Of a DNA stretch of 50,468 bases, positions 17,436 through 26,046 are shown in pieces (positions within the stretch are counted from its first letter, which is position 1; every line of letters begins with the position of its first letter). The notes under the pieces are model-generated. The model saw nothing but the letters and a program-made list of their open reading frames with translations, made no database searches and was not told the origin of the DNA. The DNA is taken from the NCBI GenBank assembly GCA_900320245.1, contig ONRP01000008.1, positions 89,254 to 139,721 of the forward strand, given 5' to 3'. Source of the DNA: an uncultured Prevotellaceae bacterium. GTDB lineage: Bacteria; Bacteroidota; Bacteroidia; Bacteroidales; Muribaculaceae. Made by a program: the position numbers and the translations under genes.

Positions 17436-18707
17436 TTATCCCTCGTAGTGGATGATGGCCTTAACTACCACGTGCCACTTGCCGTCGATGAACTCGGCTT
17501 CGCCGGCACGGTCGGTGACGATGCGTGTGCCGCTGGGAATCTGGATGGCGTTGCCCGAGCAGGCACGGATCAGGTTCTCGGCGGGCATCATCAGGGCATA
17601 GCGGTGAACTTCGGGCTTGTCAATCACCTCAAATTCGCCACGCTTTCCGTCAAACGAAGTCAGCACATAGATGGAGTTGCCAGGCTCATAGTCGTTGCTC
17701 ACACGCGTGAAGTCATCGTTCTCGTCAGGCTTGCTCATGAACAGGTTCATCACCTCTTCCTCCTCGGCAGCGGCCTCGGCGGGTTCTTCCACGTCAATGT
17801 CTTCGTCAGCCTCCTCGGCTACTTCCTCAGCGGGTTCGTCGGCAACGGCCTCGACTGCATCCTCGGCGGGCTCTTCGGCCACGTCCTCGGCGGGCTCAAC
17901 CTCCTCTTCAACGATTTCGGGCTCCTCCTCGGCAGGGGCCTCGTCAGCAACAGCCAAGTCGTCGGCATAGGAGGGCTTGCCGGTCATGCGAATCGACAGG
18001 GCCTTGATGCGGTCGGCCGTGTCGGTCGAGAACTCTTGCAGGTTGGCATTGGTGCGCTCCAGTTCACGGGCAAAAGCACGCTGCATCTCCTTGACCTTGC
18101 CTCGGTTGCTCAGGGCGGTCAGCAGCGCCCACAGGCCCAGCAGAGCACCGATGATGCCCAACCACAACGGCAGGTTGGCAGGACATGCAACACCCGGTTT
18201 GCTCTCTTCCTTTACTGCCGGTCCGGCAGTTTCACCGCCATTGCCCTCGGGCTTTTCCTCTTGGGTCTGCTCACCTCCTTGTTCAGGAGCCGCAGGGGCC
18301 TGGGCCGGAGCATTCTCGAGTTCGGGATGGTCCTGGATAAAGCCACGGAATCCACGCTCTACAAGCGTCCATACCTGGGGCTTTTCAACGATCTGTTTCA
18401 GGTCGTTAATCGAGCCGCCCTTGTTCTCGAGGGGCTTGAACTGTTTGTAGATTTCAGCCCACTTCTGGTGATAGCCGTACAGGGTGTTCAGGTCCTCAAG
18501 GGTATACCCATCGGGATATTTACCTTTCATGTAGTCGTCGCCCTTGGCGAAGCCCTTGTCATAGGCCGTGTATTGGGCACAACGTGCAACACCCTGCTGC
18601 CACAGTGCGGGTGACAGGGCCTGGTCGTCGGTAACCTCGGCCATTGCCGAGGTGGCGAGGCAGACGATTGCTGCCATAAGTAAAATGATACGTTTCATAA
18701 CTGTCAT
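17436..18707 (-). CDS. Single-pass membrane protein with acidic Glu/Ala linker (fifth gene of the cluster)
   Basis: A 423-residue protein. A signal-like helix (MKRIILLMAAIVCLATSAMA) precedes a helical domain to about residue 135, then a Pro/Gln/Glu linker. One transmembrane helix (LPLWLGIIGALLGLWALLTAL, about 178-198) follows, with a short coiled coil, an acidic low-complexity stretch of about 70 residues rich in EE, EPAE and EEVA, and a compact C-terminal domain (about 330-423). The topology suggests an extracytoplasmic N-domain and a cytosolic tail that could contact the Hsp70-like ATPase, whose gene ends 10 nt upstream. No family recognised. Confidence 0.75.
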   Translation of the reverse strand: MTVMKRIILLMAAIVCLATSAMAEVTDDQALSPALWQQGVARCAQYTAYDKGFAKGDDYMKGKYPDGYTLEDLNTLYGYHQKWAEIYKQFKPLENKGGSINDLKQIVEKPQVWTLVERGFRGFIQDHPELENAPAQAPAAPEQGGEQTQEEKPEGNGGETAGPAVKEESKPGVACPANLPLWLGIIGALLGLWALLTALSNRGKVKEMQRAFARELERTNANLQEFSTDTADRIKALSIRMTGKPSYADDLAVADEAPAEEEPEIVEEEVEPAEDVAEEPAEDAVEAVADEPAEEVAEEADEDIDVEEPAEAAAEEEEVMNLFMSKPDENDDFTRVSNDYEPGNSIYVLTSFDGKRGEFEVIDKPEVHRYALMMPAENLIRACSGNAIQIPSGTRIVTDRAGEAEFIDGKWHVVVKAIIHYEG

Positions 18708-18717
18708 GAAATTATGG

Positions 18718-21700
18718 TTATTGGTTAAACTTGCTGATGATATCGTTGCGCATATTTTTGAGCAGGTTGTGGCGGATGACGCCGATCACGGGATAGAAGA
18801 ACGGCACATCCTCGACAATGTCGACGGCATTGTATCGGCCCTTGAGGAAGGTGTTGATGCCGGCGGTCAGGTAATTGGCCAGGTTGTCGTCGAGCACGCT
18901 CTCGAACAGGCGCAGCACGTTGTTTTCGATGCCGAACTCGTCCTTGACGTTGGCGTCACACAGGTCGACAAAGAAGCGGTTGAACTCCTTGACCTTCTCG
19001 ACCAGTTGTTCACGCACCTCGACCGACTCGACCTGAGCCATGGTCAACTCGTTGTCACCGAGCATCGAGCAGCAGTAGCGCATGCGCTTGACGTTGGTGG
19101 CGTTGTAGCGCGACACGTCGGCCTGGCCCTCAAGGCGCTTGTTCTCGAGTTTAATGCCGCCACGGCAGGTAATCTGCTTGGGACACTTGTCCTCGAGTTT
19201 GATTTCAAACGACTCGGTGTACTGCTTGCCGTAGACGCGCTCGATGATGAGTTGGGTGAGCATATTGGTGCGGCTCTGTGAGCCCAAGATGTTCAGTATC
19301 TTGCTGCCCGTTCCCGAGAAGTAGATCTGCTTGGGCATCTCGTAGGAGCGCTGCTTCATCGCCTGGGCGATATAGTAGATGATGGCCGAGTAGAAGTACA
19401 TGAATATCAAGCGGCGCTGGCTGTCGTTGCGCAGCAACGCGTTGTAACTGTACAGGTTGCGGTCTATCTCGCGCAGCGAGCGCAACTCCTCGACATTCTC
19501 GATCGAGAACAGGAACGCGTTGATGTCCTCGCTGCGCTTCTGTGCCATGATGTCGTTGAGGATGCTGGCCAGGTAGGAGATATTGCCCACCTTGTCATTC
19601 TCGATGAGTTGCTTGAAGTAGCGCGTGTAGTGCTGCAGCAGCGGGTTGTTGTCGGCGTCCTTGTCGGTGAATCCGTCGCCAAAGATGGCATTGCCGGCAA
19701 AGCGGAACGACGAGATGGCCACCGGCTCGCTGCTCATGCGGTCGCTGGTGGGCTGGTAAATCACGGTGTCACACGTGCCGCCGCCGATGTCAATCGACAC
19801 ATAACTGCTGCCGGCCACCTCGGCGCCACTGTAGTAGTAGGCCGGGGCCAGGCTCTCGGGATAAGAGCGAAGGCGGTCGCTGTCGGCGCCGATGTAGGTG
19901 CTGAACAGTTCATTCCATGTGCGCTCCAGCGCGTCGCGGTCGGCACCGCCCATGCTCACGGGATAGAAATAGACCACCTCGGTGCGGCGCAGGTCGGCAT
20001 TCTCGAGCAGGGCCTTAGCCTTGATGAGCAACGTCAACTCGCGCAGGAAGGCACGGGCCAGTTCGGTGTCGCCCTTCCACTTGAGGTTGGTCGTCACCTC
20101 ATAGCCGTGGAAGTAGCGGCGCTCATACAGGAACGGAATGTTCACGTCGCTGAACAGATTGCAGCCCATGCCGCTGTTCTCGTTGCGGGCCAGTGTGGAG
20201 CGCAACGGGAAACCGTACACGCTGTCAATCTCGCGCGGAACGAATTCCACGCGCTGCAACTGCTCGGCATACTCCAGCGAGTGGGGCTTGTGCAGCGAGG
20301 CGACAAGAGCCTGCTGCGAACCGTATTCAAAGGTGAACGGACGTGACGGCTGGCCACGCTCGGCCCACTCGACATGGGTATTGGTCGTGCCGAAGTCCAC
20401 GGCAAAGATCAGTTCCTTGGCGCTCGGCATGTAGGGTTTCCACTGCGGGATGACCACGCCGCTGGAACGGCCCAGATGGTTCTGGACACTCACTTCCATG
20501 TAGTCAAACGAGCCGTCCACGTCATAGTAGGTCGTGCTGTAGCCCGAGTGCGAACGGATGGCGTCGCGAACGTTGAGCCCGTCGGTCTTGATGCCGTTCT
20601 TGTAGAACCGCAACGTGGCGCCACCGCTCTCAATCATGGTGAACAACTGCACGGTGTAGTCGTCGTTGGCATCGGTTTTCACAAACGGGAATATCGACGC
20701 CGACAAGGTTGCGCCAATGACACGGCCGGTGCCGCGGCGCTCGTCAAACGTCCAGGTATGGTCATTGATGGGGAAATACTTGCGCGACAGTTCGATATAG
20801 CGGTTCTCGCCCTTCCTGACGCGGATGCGCAAGGTCACCATCACGCTGCCGTCGGCATATTCCTCGATGTCCATCACGTGACGGCCGGCGATGGTACCCT
20901 TCAGGTAGTCGGTATCAAAATAGGTGAACAGCAACGGCTTCAGGGGCAGCAGGTAGCCGCAGGTGGGCTGCGGCGTGCGCGGCTTGAGGTTGCCGTCAAA
21001 GAAGTGGTCGGTGTCAATCACGCAGCCGCTGTCCAGCCGCACGATGGTATCGGTCAGGAAGTCGTCGGTGGTGACAAACGGATATTGTATCGAGGTGTCG
21101 GGCAACTTGCGGTCACTCAAGGCGATACCATCGGCATACACCTGGGTGGCGCTGTCCCATTCCTTGTCGATGTAACGGAAACGCTCCACGCTGCCGTTGA
21201 AGCCGTTGACCAGCACCAGGGGCAACTCGCTCTTGGTCTGGGGCATCGTGGGCGTGATGACAAAGTCGCTCTCGCTGGTGGCAGTGCGGATATCGAGCAC
21301 GCGCTTGTGGTAGAACCTCGCGCCCAGCACGCTCACGTCGATGCCGCCGCCAAAGGGGTCGTAATTCTGCTCCAACTGCTCCAGCACGGCACCGGCACGG
21401 CTCTCGTCCAGGGCGTCGAGATTGGGAATGACGGCGGTCAGCCGGCGGTACAGTTCAGGACGCTTCTGGCGCAGGGGCTCCAGGTTCTTCTGCATATAGG
21501 CATACACCTCGCCGCAGTGCAAGCGCAATGCGGGATAGGCATTCATCAGCAGGTAGAAATAGAAGACGAAGTCCTCGTCGCGCTGCCACAGGTGGCGTGT
21601 CTCGCCGAACAGGCTCACGCCCTGCTCCACCTTGATGGCATCGATGGCGTTCACGGCAGGTGCCGCCATCACTATCGAGGCCGGCGAAGTGCCTCCCAGC

Positions 21701-22161
21701 ACCTTGCGGTCCCACATGATGATGTACCAGTCCTTGAGCAGGTCGAAGTTGTAGACCTTGTCGCTGTGCAGGAACAAGTCGAGCGTCTCGCCGTACAGAC
21801 GGTGCTGCGGGTTGGCCTTGAGCAGGTCGATGCACTCGTCGCGGTTCCAGCGGATGATGCGCAGGTAATCCTTGTGGTTCTCATAGTCAAAGAACAACTG
21901 GGCCACGTCGAGCGCGTTGGACACCAGGCGCTCATTCATCCTGGCACCGCGCAGGTGCTCGTTGGCCAGTTGCTTGAAGGCGTTCTTCACCAGGTCAAGT
22001 TGTGCCAGCGGGCTGGGAATCGCCGTGCGGGGATTCTCGCTCAGGCCGCCGTCGGGGTCCTTGATACGCGCGATATCGTCGTCGCTGTACGGGTCATGCC
22101 CTACCCAGTCTTCCTCGCCGTTCTTGCTCGCGTTGTTGTTATAGGATAATATCTCGCTCAT
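18718..22161 (-). CDS. Giant Hsp70/actin-like ATPase (fourth gene of the cluster)
   Basis: An 1147-residue protein. The first 580 residues are of unrecognised type, with a helical part (to about 270) and a beta-rich part. The ATPase core then shows all actin/Hsp70 landmarks: phosphate-1 loop VDFGTTNTHVEW (about 587), phosphate-2 loop SIDIGGGTCDTVIY (about 790) and adenosine loop IYFSGTGSKILNI (about 947). Canonical DnaK is about 640 residues and starts with phosphate-1, so this is not a chaperone orthologue. The layout recalls SrfB-like proteins, but I cannot assign it. It has no signal peptide and should be cytosolic. It is 60 nt downstream of the tubulin-like gene. Confidence 0.85.
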   Translation of the reverse strand: MSEILSYNNNASKNGEEDWVGHDPYSDDDIARIKDPDGGLSENPRTAIPSPLAQLDLVKNAFKQLANEHLRGARMNERLVSNALDVAQLFFDYENHKDYLRIIRWNRDECIDLLKANPQHRLYGETLDLFLHSDKVYNFDLLKDWYIIMWDRKVLGGTSPASIVMAAPAVNAIDAIKVEQGVSLFGETRHLWQRDEDFVFYFYLLMNAYPALRLHCGEVYAYMQKNLEPLRQKRPELYRRLTAVIPNLDALDESRAGAVLEQLEQNYDPFGGGIDVSVLGARFYHKRVLDIRTATSESDFVITPTMPQTKSELPLVLVNGFNGSVERFRYIDKEWDSATQVYADGIALSDRKLPDTSIQYPFVTTDDFLTDTIVRLDSGCVIDTDHFFDGNLKPRTPQPTCGYLLPLKPLLFTYFDTDYLKGTIAGRHVMDIEEYADGSVMVTLRIRVRKGENRYIELSRKYFPINDHTWTFDERRGTGRVIGATLSASIFPFVKTDANDDYTVQLFTMIESGGATLRFYKNGIKTDGLNVRDAIRSHSGYSTTYYDVDGSFDYMEVSVQNHLGRSSGVVIPQWKPYMPSAKELIFAVDFGTTNTHVEWAERGQPSRPFTFEYGSQQALVASLHKPHSLEYAEQLQRVEFVPREIDSVYGFPLRSTLARNENSGMGCNLFSDVNIPFLYERRYFHGYEVTTNLKWKGDTELARAFLRELTLLIKAKALLENADLRRTEVVYFYPVSMGGADRDALERTWNELFSTYIGADSDRLRSYPESLAPAYYYSGAEVAGSSYVSIDIGGGTCDTVIYQPTSDRMSSEPVAISSFRFAGNAIFGDGFTDKDADNNPLLQHYTRYFKQLIENDKVGNISYLASILNDIMAQKRSEDINAFLFSIENVEELRSLREIDRNLYSYNALLRNDSQRRLIFMYFYSAIIYYIAQAMKQRSYEMPKQIYFSGTGSKILNILGSQSRTNMLTQLIIERVYGKQYTESFEIKLEDKCPKQITCRGGIKLENKRLEGQADVSRYNATNVKRMRYCCSMLGDNELTMAQVESVEVREQLVEKVKEFNRFFVDLCDANVKDEFGIENNVLRLFESVLDDNLANYLTAGINTFLKGRYNAVDIVEDVPFFYPVIGVIRHNLLKNMRNDIISKFNQ

Positions 22162-22179
22162 TGATTGAATTTATTAATT

Positions 22180-22203
22180 TTAGCGCCTTTGCGTCTTAGC
22201 GTG
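22180..22203. repeat. Octamer triplet TTAGCGCC-TTTGCGTC-TTAGCGTG
   Basis: Three 8-bp units of pattern TTWGCGNN lie in the gap between the tubulin-like and Hsp70-like genes. The same triplet, two bases different, recurs at 27596-27619. Confidence 0.7.
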
Positions 22204-22221
22204 GGGTGCTCCGAAGAGTTG

Positions 22222-23745
22222 TTAGTTGATATTCTCAAACCGCTCCACAAACACCTTGTGGGCTGCCTTGTTGAACAGGTCGAGCAGTTTGTACTCCACG
22301 CTGCGGTCGCTGTAGGACGCGCTGTCCTTGCTCAACTTGTTCATCTCGGACTTGAACACGTCGTTGTCCACCTTCTTGTGGCCGAATAGCGCCTTCTTGA
22401 CACTCACACCCTCAATCACGCGCGACATGTCAATCTCGCCGGGCTTGAACAACGCCACGCTGCGCATGTTGTCGTTCATCTCGCTCAGCCACTGCGCATA
22501 GGACAGCATGAACTGGTCGGTCAACGTGCGGTAGAACTGCGAGGCCAGGAAGTCGCTCTTGATTTTGGGCTCATCCTCGGTAAATCCCTGACCGATGATG
22601 TCCTTGAAGCCTGTGGACAGGAACAGGAACAGCATGTGGAAACTGCACATGGGCTCATAGATGAGTTGACGGGTGCGATGGCCCAACGAGAGGAAATTCA
22701 GCGTCAGGTCGTCTTTGGCCAGCGCATACTCATAGGCCGTCGTGGGCAAGGGATAGCCGTCGGGATCACTCAGTTTGTTGTCGGGCATTCCGGCAAAATG
22801 GAACGGGGCCAGAGCGCCGATGAGTTCTATCAGGTGGGCATTGTTGCGCTGACCGTGCTCGCCCGGGTCATACAGGTAGGGCTTGCTGCGCACGGGGTCA
22901 CCCAGGTAGTAGATGCTGTTCACATTGCTGTCGTTGTCGCCGGTGAGCGTGTTCTTGTAGTAATAGAGCGCGCTCTGCGTCTTGACGATGAAGTCGCTGG
23001 TGGCAATGCGCTGGTCGTGCTTGTTGCCCTCAAGGGTGAAATACGGCAGCACGGTCAGGCCGGCGATGGGAGCACGGCTCAGGGCATCACGGTTCTCGAT
23101 GCCCTCGAGGTTGGCAGCCTGGCGGATGTTCTTGACCATGATGGGGAAACCCGAGGCTCCGGTGCCGCCGAAGATTGAACTGATGAAGAAGATGCGGTCG
23201 CCCTGGCGGAAGATGTTGCTGAACGCCTTGAACTCGTTGCTGTCCTTGATTTCATTCAGTGCCACGCTACCGATGTTGGGACTGCCCACAAAGCCTATGT
23301 TCATCTTGTTCTCCAACTGGTAGTTGGCAAACAGCAGCGACGTCAACGCCTGGTTGGCTTCATTCATCGTGTCATAGCCGATGAACTCGCGGAACTTGGC
23401 ATTCTCGACGGCTCCCAGGTTGAAGATGAACGTGTCGTTCAGCGTCACGCTGCTGTTGCTCATGATTTCGCGCAGGGTGACGATACGGTTGGCAAAGTAG
23501 CCGTCGCCGTTGGGGTCGTTGCCGTATAGTTTGCGCCTGATGTCACGGTAGTCGTTGAGCAGCGACTCGGTGCGTTTCAGGTCCTCGTTGGCCTTATGCG
23601 GGTCGATTATCACCGGCACAATCTCCAGGTCTTTCAAGGGCTTGCCGTCCTCGTCCAGCGGGCGCACACCCGCCGCCGACAGCATCACCAACGACTTCAG
23701 CACCCTGGAACCGGTTCCTCCGATAGCAAAAAGGAATAATCTCAT
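22222..23745 (-). CDS. Tubulin-like GTPase (third gene of the cluster)
   Basis: A 507-residue cytosolic protein. It starts MRLFLFAIGGTGSRVLKSLVML, a nucleotide-binding loop like that of the Tubulin_2 family. Around residue 194 it carries SSIFGGTGASGFPIMVKNIR, the counterpart of the tubulin/FtsZ GGGTGTG loop. Between them is an ordered alpha/beta core (EIVPVIIDPHKANEDL). The C-terminal 200 residues are mostly helical. Tubulin_2 proteins are widespread but poorly characterised; some accompany VWA or Hsp70-like proteins. Whether this one polymerises is not known. An 8-unit heptamer array occupies the gap to the preceding gene. Confidence 0.85.
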   Translation of the reverse strand: MRLFLFAIGGTGSRVLKSLVMLSAAGVRPLDEDGKPLKDLEIVPVIIDPHKANEDLKRTESLLNDYRDIRRKLYGNDPNGDGYFANRIVTLREIMSNSSVTLNDTFIFNLGAVENAKFREFIGYDTMNEANQALTSLLFANYQLENKMNIGFVGSPNIGSVALNEIKDSNEFKAFSNIFRQGDRIFFISSIFGGTGASGFPIMVKNIRQAANLEGIENRDALSRAPIAGLTVLPYFTLEGNKHDQRIATSDFIVKTQSALYYYKNTLTGDNDSNVNSIYYLGDPVRSKPYLYDPGEHGQRNNAHLIELIGALAPFHFAGMPDNKLSDPDGYPLPTTAYEYALAKDDLTLNFLSLGHRTRQLIYEPMCSFHMLFLFLSTGFKDIIGQGFTEDEPKIKSDFLASQFYRTLTDQFMLSYAQWLSEMNDNMRSVALFKPGEIDMSRVIEGVSVKKALFGHKKVDNDVFKSEMNKLSKDSASYSDRSVEYKLLDLFNKAAHKVFVERFENIN

Positions 23746-23793
23746 ATATTTTTTGTTATACTGTTTTCAGAATTAATGTCTCCCTATCAGTCA

Positions 23794-23849
23794 CTCCTAA
23801 CTCCTAACTCCTAACTCCTAACCCCTAACTCCTAACTCCTAACTCCTAA
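23794..23849. repeat. Heptamer array C (8 units)
   Basis: Eight contiguous units CTCCTAA (one CCCCTAA), exactly 56 bp, ending 3 bp from the stop codon of the 151-residue membrane protein gene. Read along the genes the unit is TTAGGAG. Confidence 0.93.
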
Positions 23850-23852
23850 CTC

Positions 23853-24308
23853 TCACTGCGGTATGGGAGTGTGGCGGCAGTTGCTGCTCCACCAGCGTAT
23901 CGAGTAGGAAGCGATGACGTAGAACAAGGCCGTGAACACCACAGTCAGCACCTCGAAGCGCATGGCTTCGCCAGTGTAGGCCAGACCGCTGTCCTTGAAC
24001 ACTGCATCATTGTACAGATAGCATACCATGGGGGCTAACACGACCACAACGGCCAGCACGGCCAGCCAATGGTACCAACGGTCAAACTTCACCGAGTTGA
24101 TGGCATAGTAATAGATGGCTGCACCACCCCATGCCACAATCAGGGTGATGATGGCGATAACGGGATATACCTGCAGATTCAGCATCTCGTTGCTGTAGCC
24201 CGCACTATAGCCCAGGCTATAATAGAGGTTATAGTCGTAACTGTAACTCGATAAGAGAAACAGCAGACTCAATACAATCCCGGTAATCAAAAATCCGATA
24301 TGTTTCAT
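23853..24308 (-). CDS. Four-helix membrane protein (second gene of the cluster)
   Basis: A 151-residue protein with hydrophobic segments IGFLITGIVLSLLFLLSSY, VIAIITLIVAWGGAAIYYY, WLAVLAVVVVLAPMVCYLY and VVFTALFYVIASYSI. The loop after the first helix is tyrosine-rich. No family recognised. Lying 24 nt after the VWA-like lipoprotein gene and before the tubulin-like gene, it is the natural candidate for a membrane connector between the outside and cytosolic parts of this system. Confidence 0.75.
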   Translation of the reverse strand: MKHIGFLITGIVLSLLFLLSSYSYDYNLYYSLGYSAGYSNEMLNLQVYPVIAIITLIVAWGGAAIYYYAINSVKFDRWYHWLAVLAVVVVLAPMVCYLYNDAVFKDSGLAYTGEAMRFEVLTVVFTALFYVIASYSIRWWSSNCRHTPIPQ

Positions 24309-24332
24309 ATAGTCAAATGATTCCTAAAAATC

Positions 24333-25784
24333 CTAATTGTTAATTTTGATGGTGATTTCAAACAGGTTGTCGCCGCCCTTCATTGCAGCAAACATGCCAC
24401 CCAGCAGTTGATTCAGACCCAACGTTGTCGTGGAGAATGAGCCTCCTGTGCTGGTGTCGTTGTCGCTCGAGCACTGAGCCACCCAGGCCGGCAAGCCGTT
24501 GGGCAACGCGATGCGCACCTCGTCACGCGGGCTCTTCAGGTCACAGGTCAGTGTGAACAGGTGCGTCTTCCCGTCAAGATAGGACTTGTTGTTGGCAGTC
24601 ACCATGCTCTGGTCGATGGGCTGGATGGCCAACGTATAACCATCGATGCTCTTGAGGGTATAGTTCGCGGGGTTGCACAGCATCGCCTCGTCCTTCATCA
24701 GACCGCTCAGGTCAACGGCCACCGTGAAGCACAGTTTGCCGGTCTCGCGGTCGCCCTCACACTTGTTCAGCGTCAACTCCTCGCCGGGCTTCACGCGGAA
24801 ACGGCCCGCGTCGGCTTTCCACATGGGCAGCACGCAGCAATCCACCTGCGACGTGCCCTGGTTGAAGCGGTACTGCCAGCGCACGTCAGGGGCATCAAGC
24901 ACACCGCTGTAGCGCTGGTCCTGGGCCAACAGGTTCATCGCGTCGTCGTCGGCAATAATAACCAGGTAGAACGGACGCTGGCCCTTGTAGTCAAACGGCA
25001 CGCCGTTATAAGGATAATACTTGCCGCTGAAGTCACCCATGAATTGCTGCACCACCACGCTCTTGCCTTTATACTTGGCAAACACACGGGTAGCGAGGCT
25101 GTTCTCCTCGTTGAAAATCTTGTCCAGACTCACGCCGTGGATGTCCTTGGGCGAGTAAATCAGGTCGCTCACCAGCACGCTGACGTTGCCGGGGCGCTGC
25201 GCCTCCAGGATTTTGTTGAAAATCAACTGGAAATCGGTATAACTCGCGTCACCGATGCCGGCTGTGCTCTGGTAGATGTCGCGGTCCTGCAGGAACTCGT
25301 CGACCGTGTGTTCATAGGGGTAGATGCCGTCGTTCACGATATTGATGGCCACCTTGCTCGTGGCGGGGAAGTGGTTGATCAGGTCATTCACGGCCTTCTT
25401 CAACTGGCCGCCGCCGTCGCGCTGGTCATAGGGCACCATCGAGCCGCTGCGCTCAAAGTAGACCGTCAGCGACAGGTTCTCCACGCCGCCATAGAGCCGC
25501 GTGTCCCAATGCATCGGTGGACGAAGGCTCGAAGCGATGCCGTCGATAAACTCGTACATCTTCTTGTGGTCCACCTTGCCGTCGGCAGTCACCAGGTCGC
25601 CGAATCGGCCGGGGTTGGCAGTCACGATGGAGCAGAGCGAGTCATAGGCCGCACGGGTCGTGTCCCCGCTCACCAGCACCTTGCGCACTGCCTTGTCCAG
25701 ACTACTGCGCCCGCCGCACGACAACAAGCCTGCCAGCAGCGTGCAGCACAGCAGCAGGACGGGTAATATCTTCATCTGTTTCAT
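24333..25784 (-). CDS. VWA-like lipoprotein (first gene of the cluster)
   Basis: Start chosen at 25784 (MKQMKILPVLLLCCTLLAGLLSC, lipobox LLSC). The open frame extends to 25868, but a strong promoter lies inside that extension. The mature part is about 460 residues. Near residue 120 VYFERSGSMVPYD resembles the DxSxS MIDAS motif of von Willebrand A domains with the first Asp replaced by Glu. ASYTDF and VLVSDLIYSPKD could supply the other two MIDAS positions. The C-terminal 200 residues are beta-rich. Such a domain would bind a partner protein through a metal. It would be lipid-anchored outside the cytoplasm, heading the operon with the tubulin- and Hsp70-like genes. The fold call is by motif only. 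Confidence 0.75.
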   Translation of the reverse strand: MKQMKILPVLLLCCTLLAGLLSCGGRSSLDKAVRKVLVSGDTTRAAYDSLCSIVTANPGRFGDLVTADGKVDHKKMYEFIDGIASSLRPPMHWDTRLYGGVENLSLTVYFERSGSMVPYDQRDGGGQLKKAVNDLINHFPATSKVAINIVNDGIYPYEHTVDEFLQDRDIYQSTAGIGDASYTDFQLIFNKILEAQRPGNVSVLVSDLIYSPKDIHGVSLDKIFNEENSLATRVFAKYKGKSVVVQQFMGDFSGKYYPYNGVPFDYKGQRPFYLVIIADDDAMNLLAQDQRYSGVLDAPDVRWQYRFNQGTSQVDCCVLPMWKADAGRFRVKPGEELTLNKCEGDRETGKLCFTVAVDLSGLMKDEAMLCNPANYTLKSIDGYTLAIQPIDQSMVTANNKSYLDGKTHLFTLTCDLKSPRDEVRIALPNGLPAWVAQCSSDNDTSTGGSFSTTTLGLNQLLGGMFAAMKGGDNLFEITIKINN

Positions 25785-25837
25785 GTTCTGTTTCAGGTTT
25801 CTTCGTTCTTCTCGGGGAACAGTCCCCGTAAATTTTG

Positions 25838-25869
25838 CAAAGTTAGTGCAAGTTGAACACAAAAGCAAA
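25838..25869 (-). promoter_or_regulatory. Promoter of the VWA/tubulin/Hsp70-like cluster
   Basis: On the minus strand TTTG (25866-25869), a 20-nt spacer and TAACTTTG (25838-25845) match the Bacteroidetes consensus. Just downstream CGGGGA/TCCCCG (25813-25828) would place a small hairpin at the transcript 5' end. The spacer contains AGTGCAAGTTGA, repeated directly at 25927-25938. Confidence 0.8.
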
Positions 25870-26011
25870 ATTTATTTTGATTTTGTTGAAACGTAGCCTA
25901 ACTTCGAGGGCAATAGCCCTCAACTGAGTGCAAGTTGAGCGCAGAACAAAAAGAAAAACGAAGTTTTTACTTTTTTTATGCCGAAATGGTTACCACCCCC
26001 GCAACTTTTAT

Positions 26012-26019
26012 TACCTTTG
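26012..26019 (+). promoter_or_regulatory. Promoter element for the GT4 gene
   Basis: TACCTTTG lies 28 nt before the ATG at 26047 and inside the longer open frame, favouring the internal start. Confidence 0.65.
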
Positions 26020-26046
26020 GGGTCACAAATCACCGATTCTGTAACG

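Noticed and set aside
20374-22149. 591-residue plus-strand open frame
   Set aside because: Antisense to the Hsp70-like ATPase gene, with His/Val/Gly-rich shadow composition.
22165-22389. 74-residue plus-strand frame in the unusual cluster
   Set aside because: Antisense to the tubulin-like gene end, no supporting evidence.
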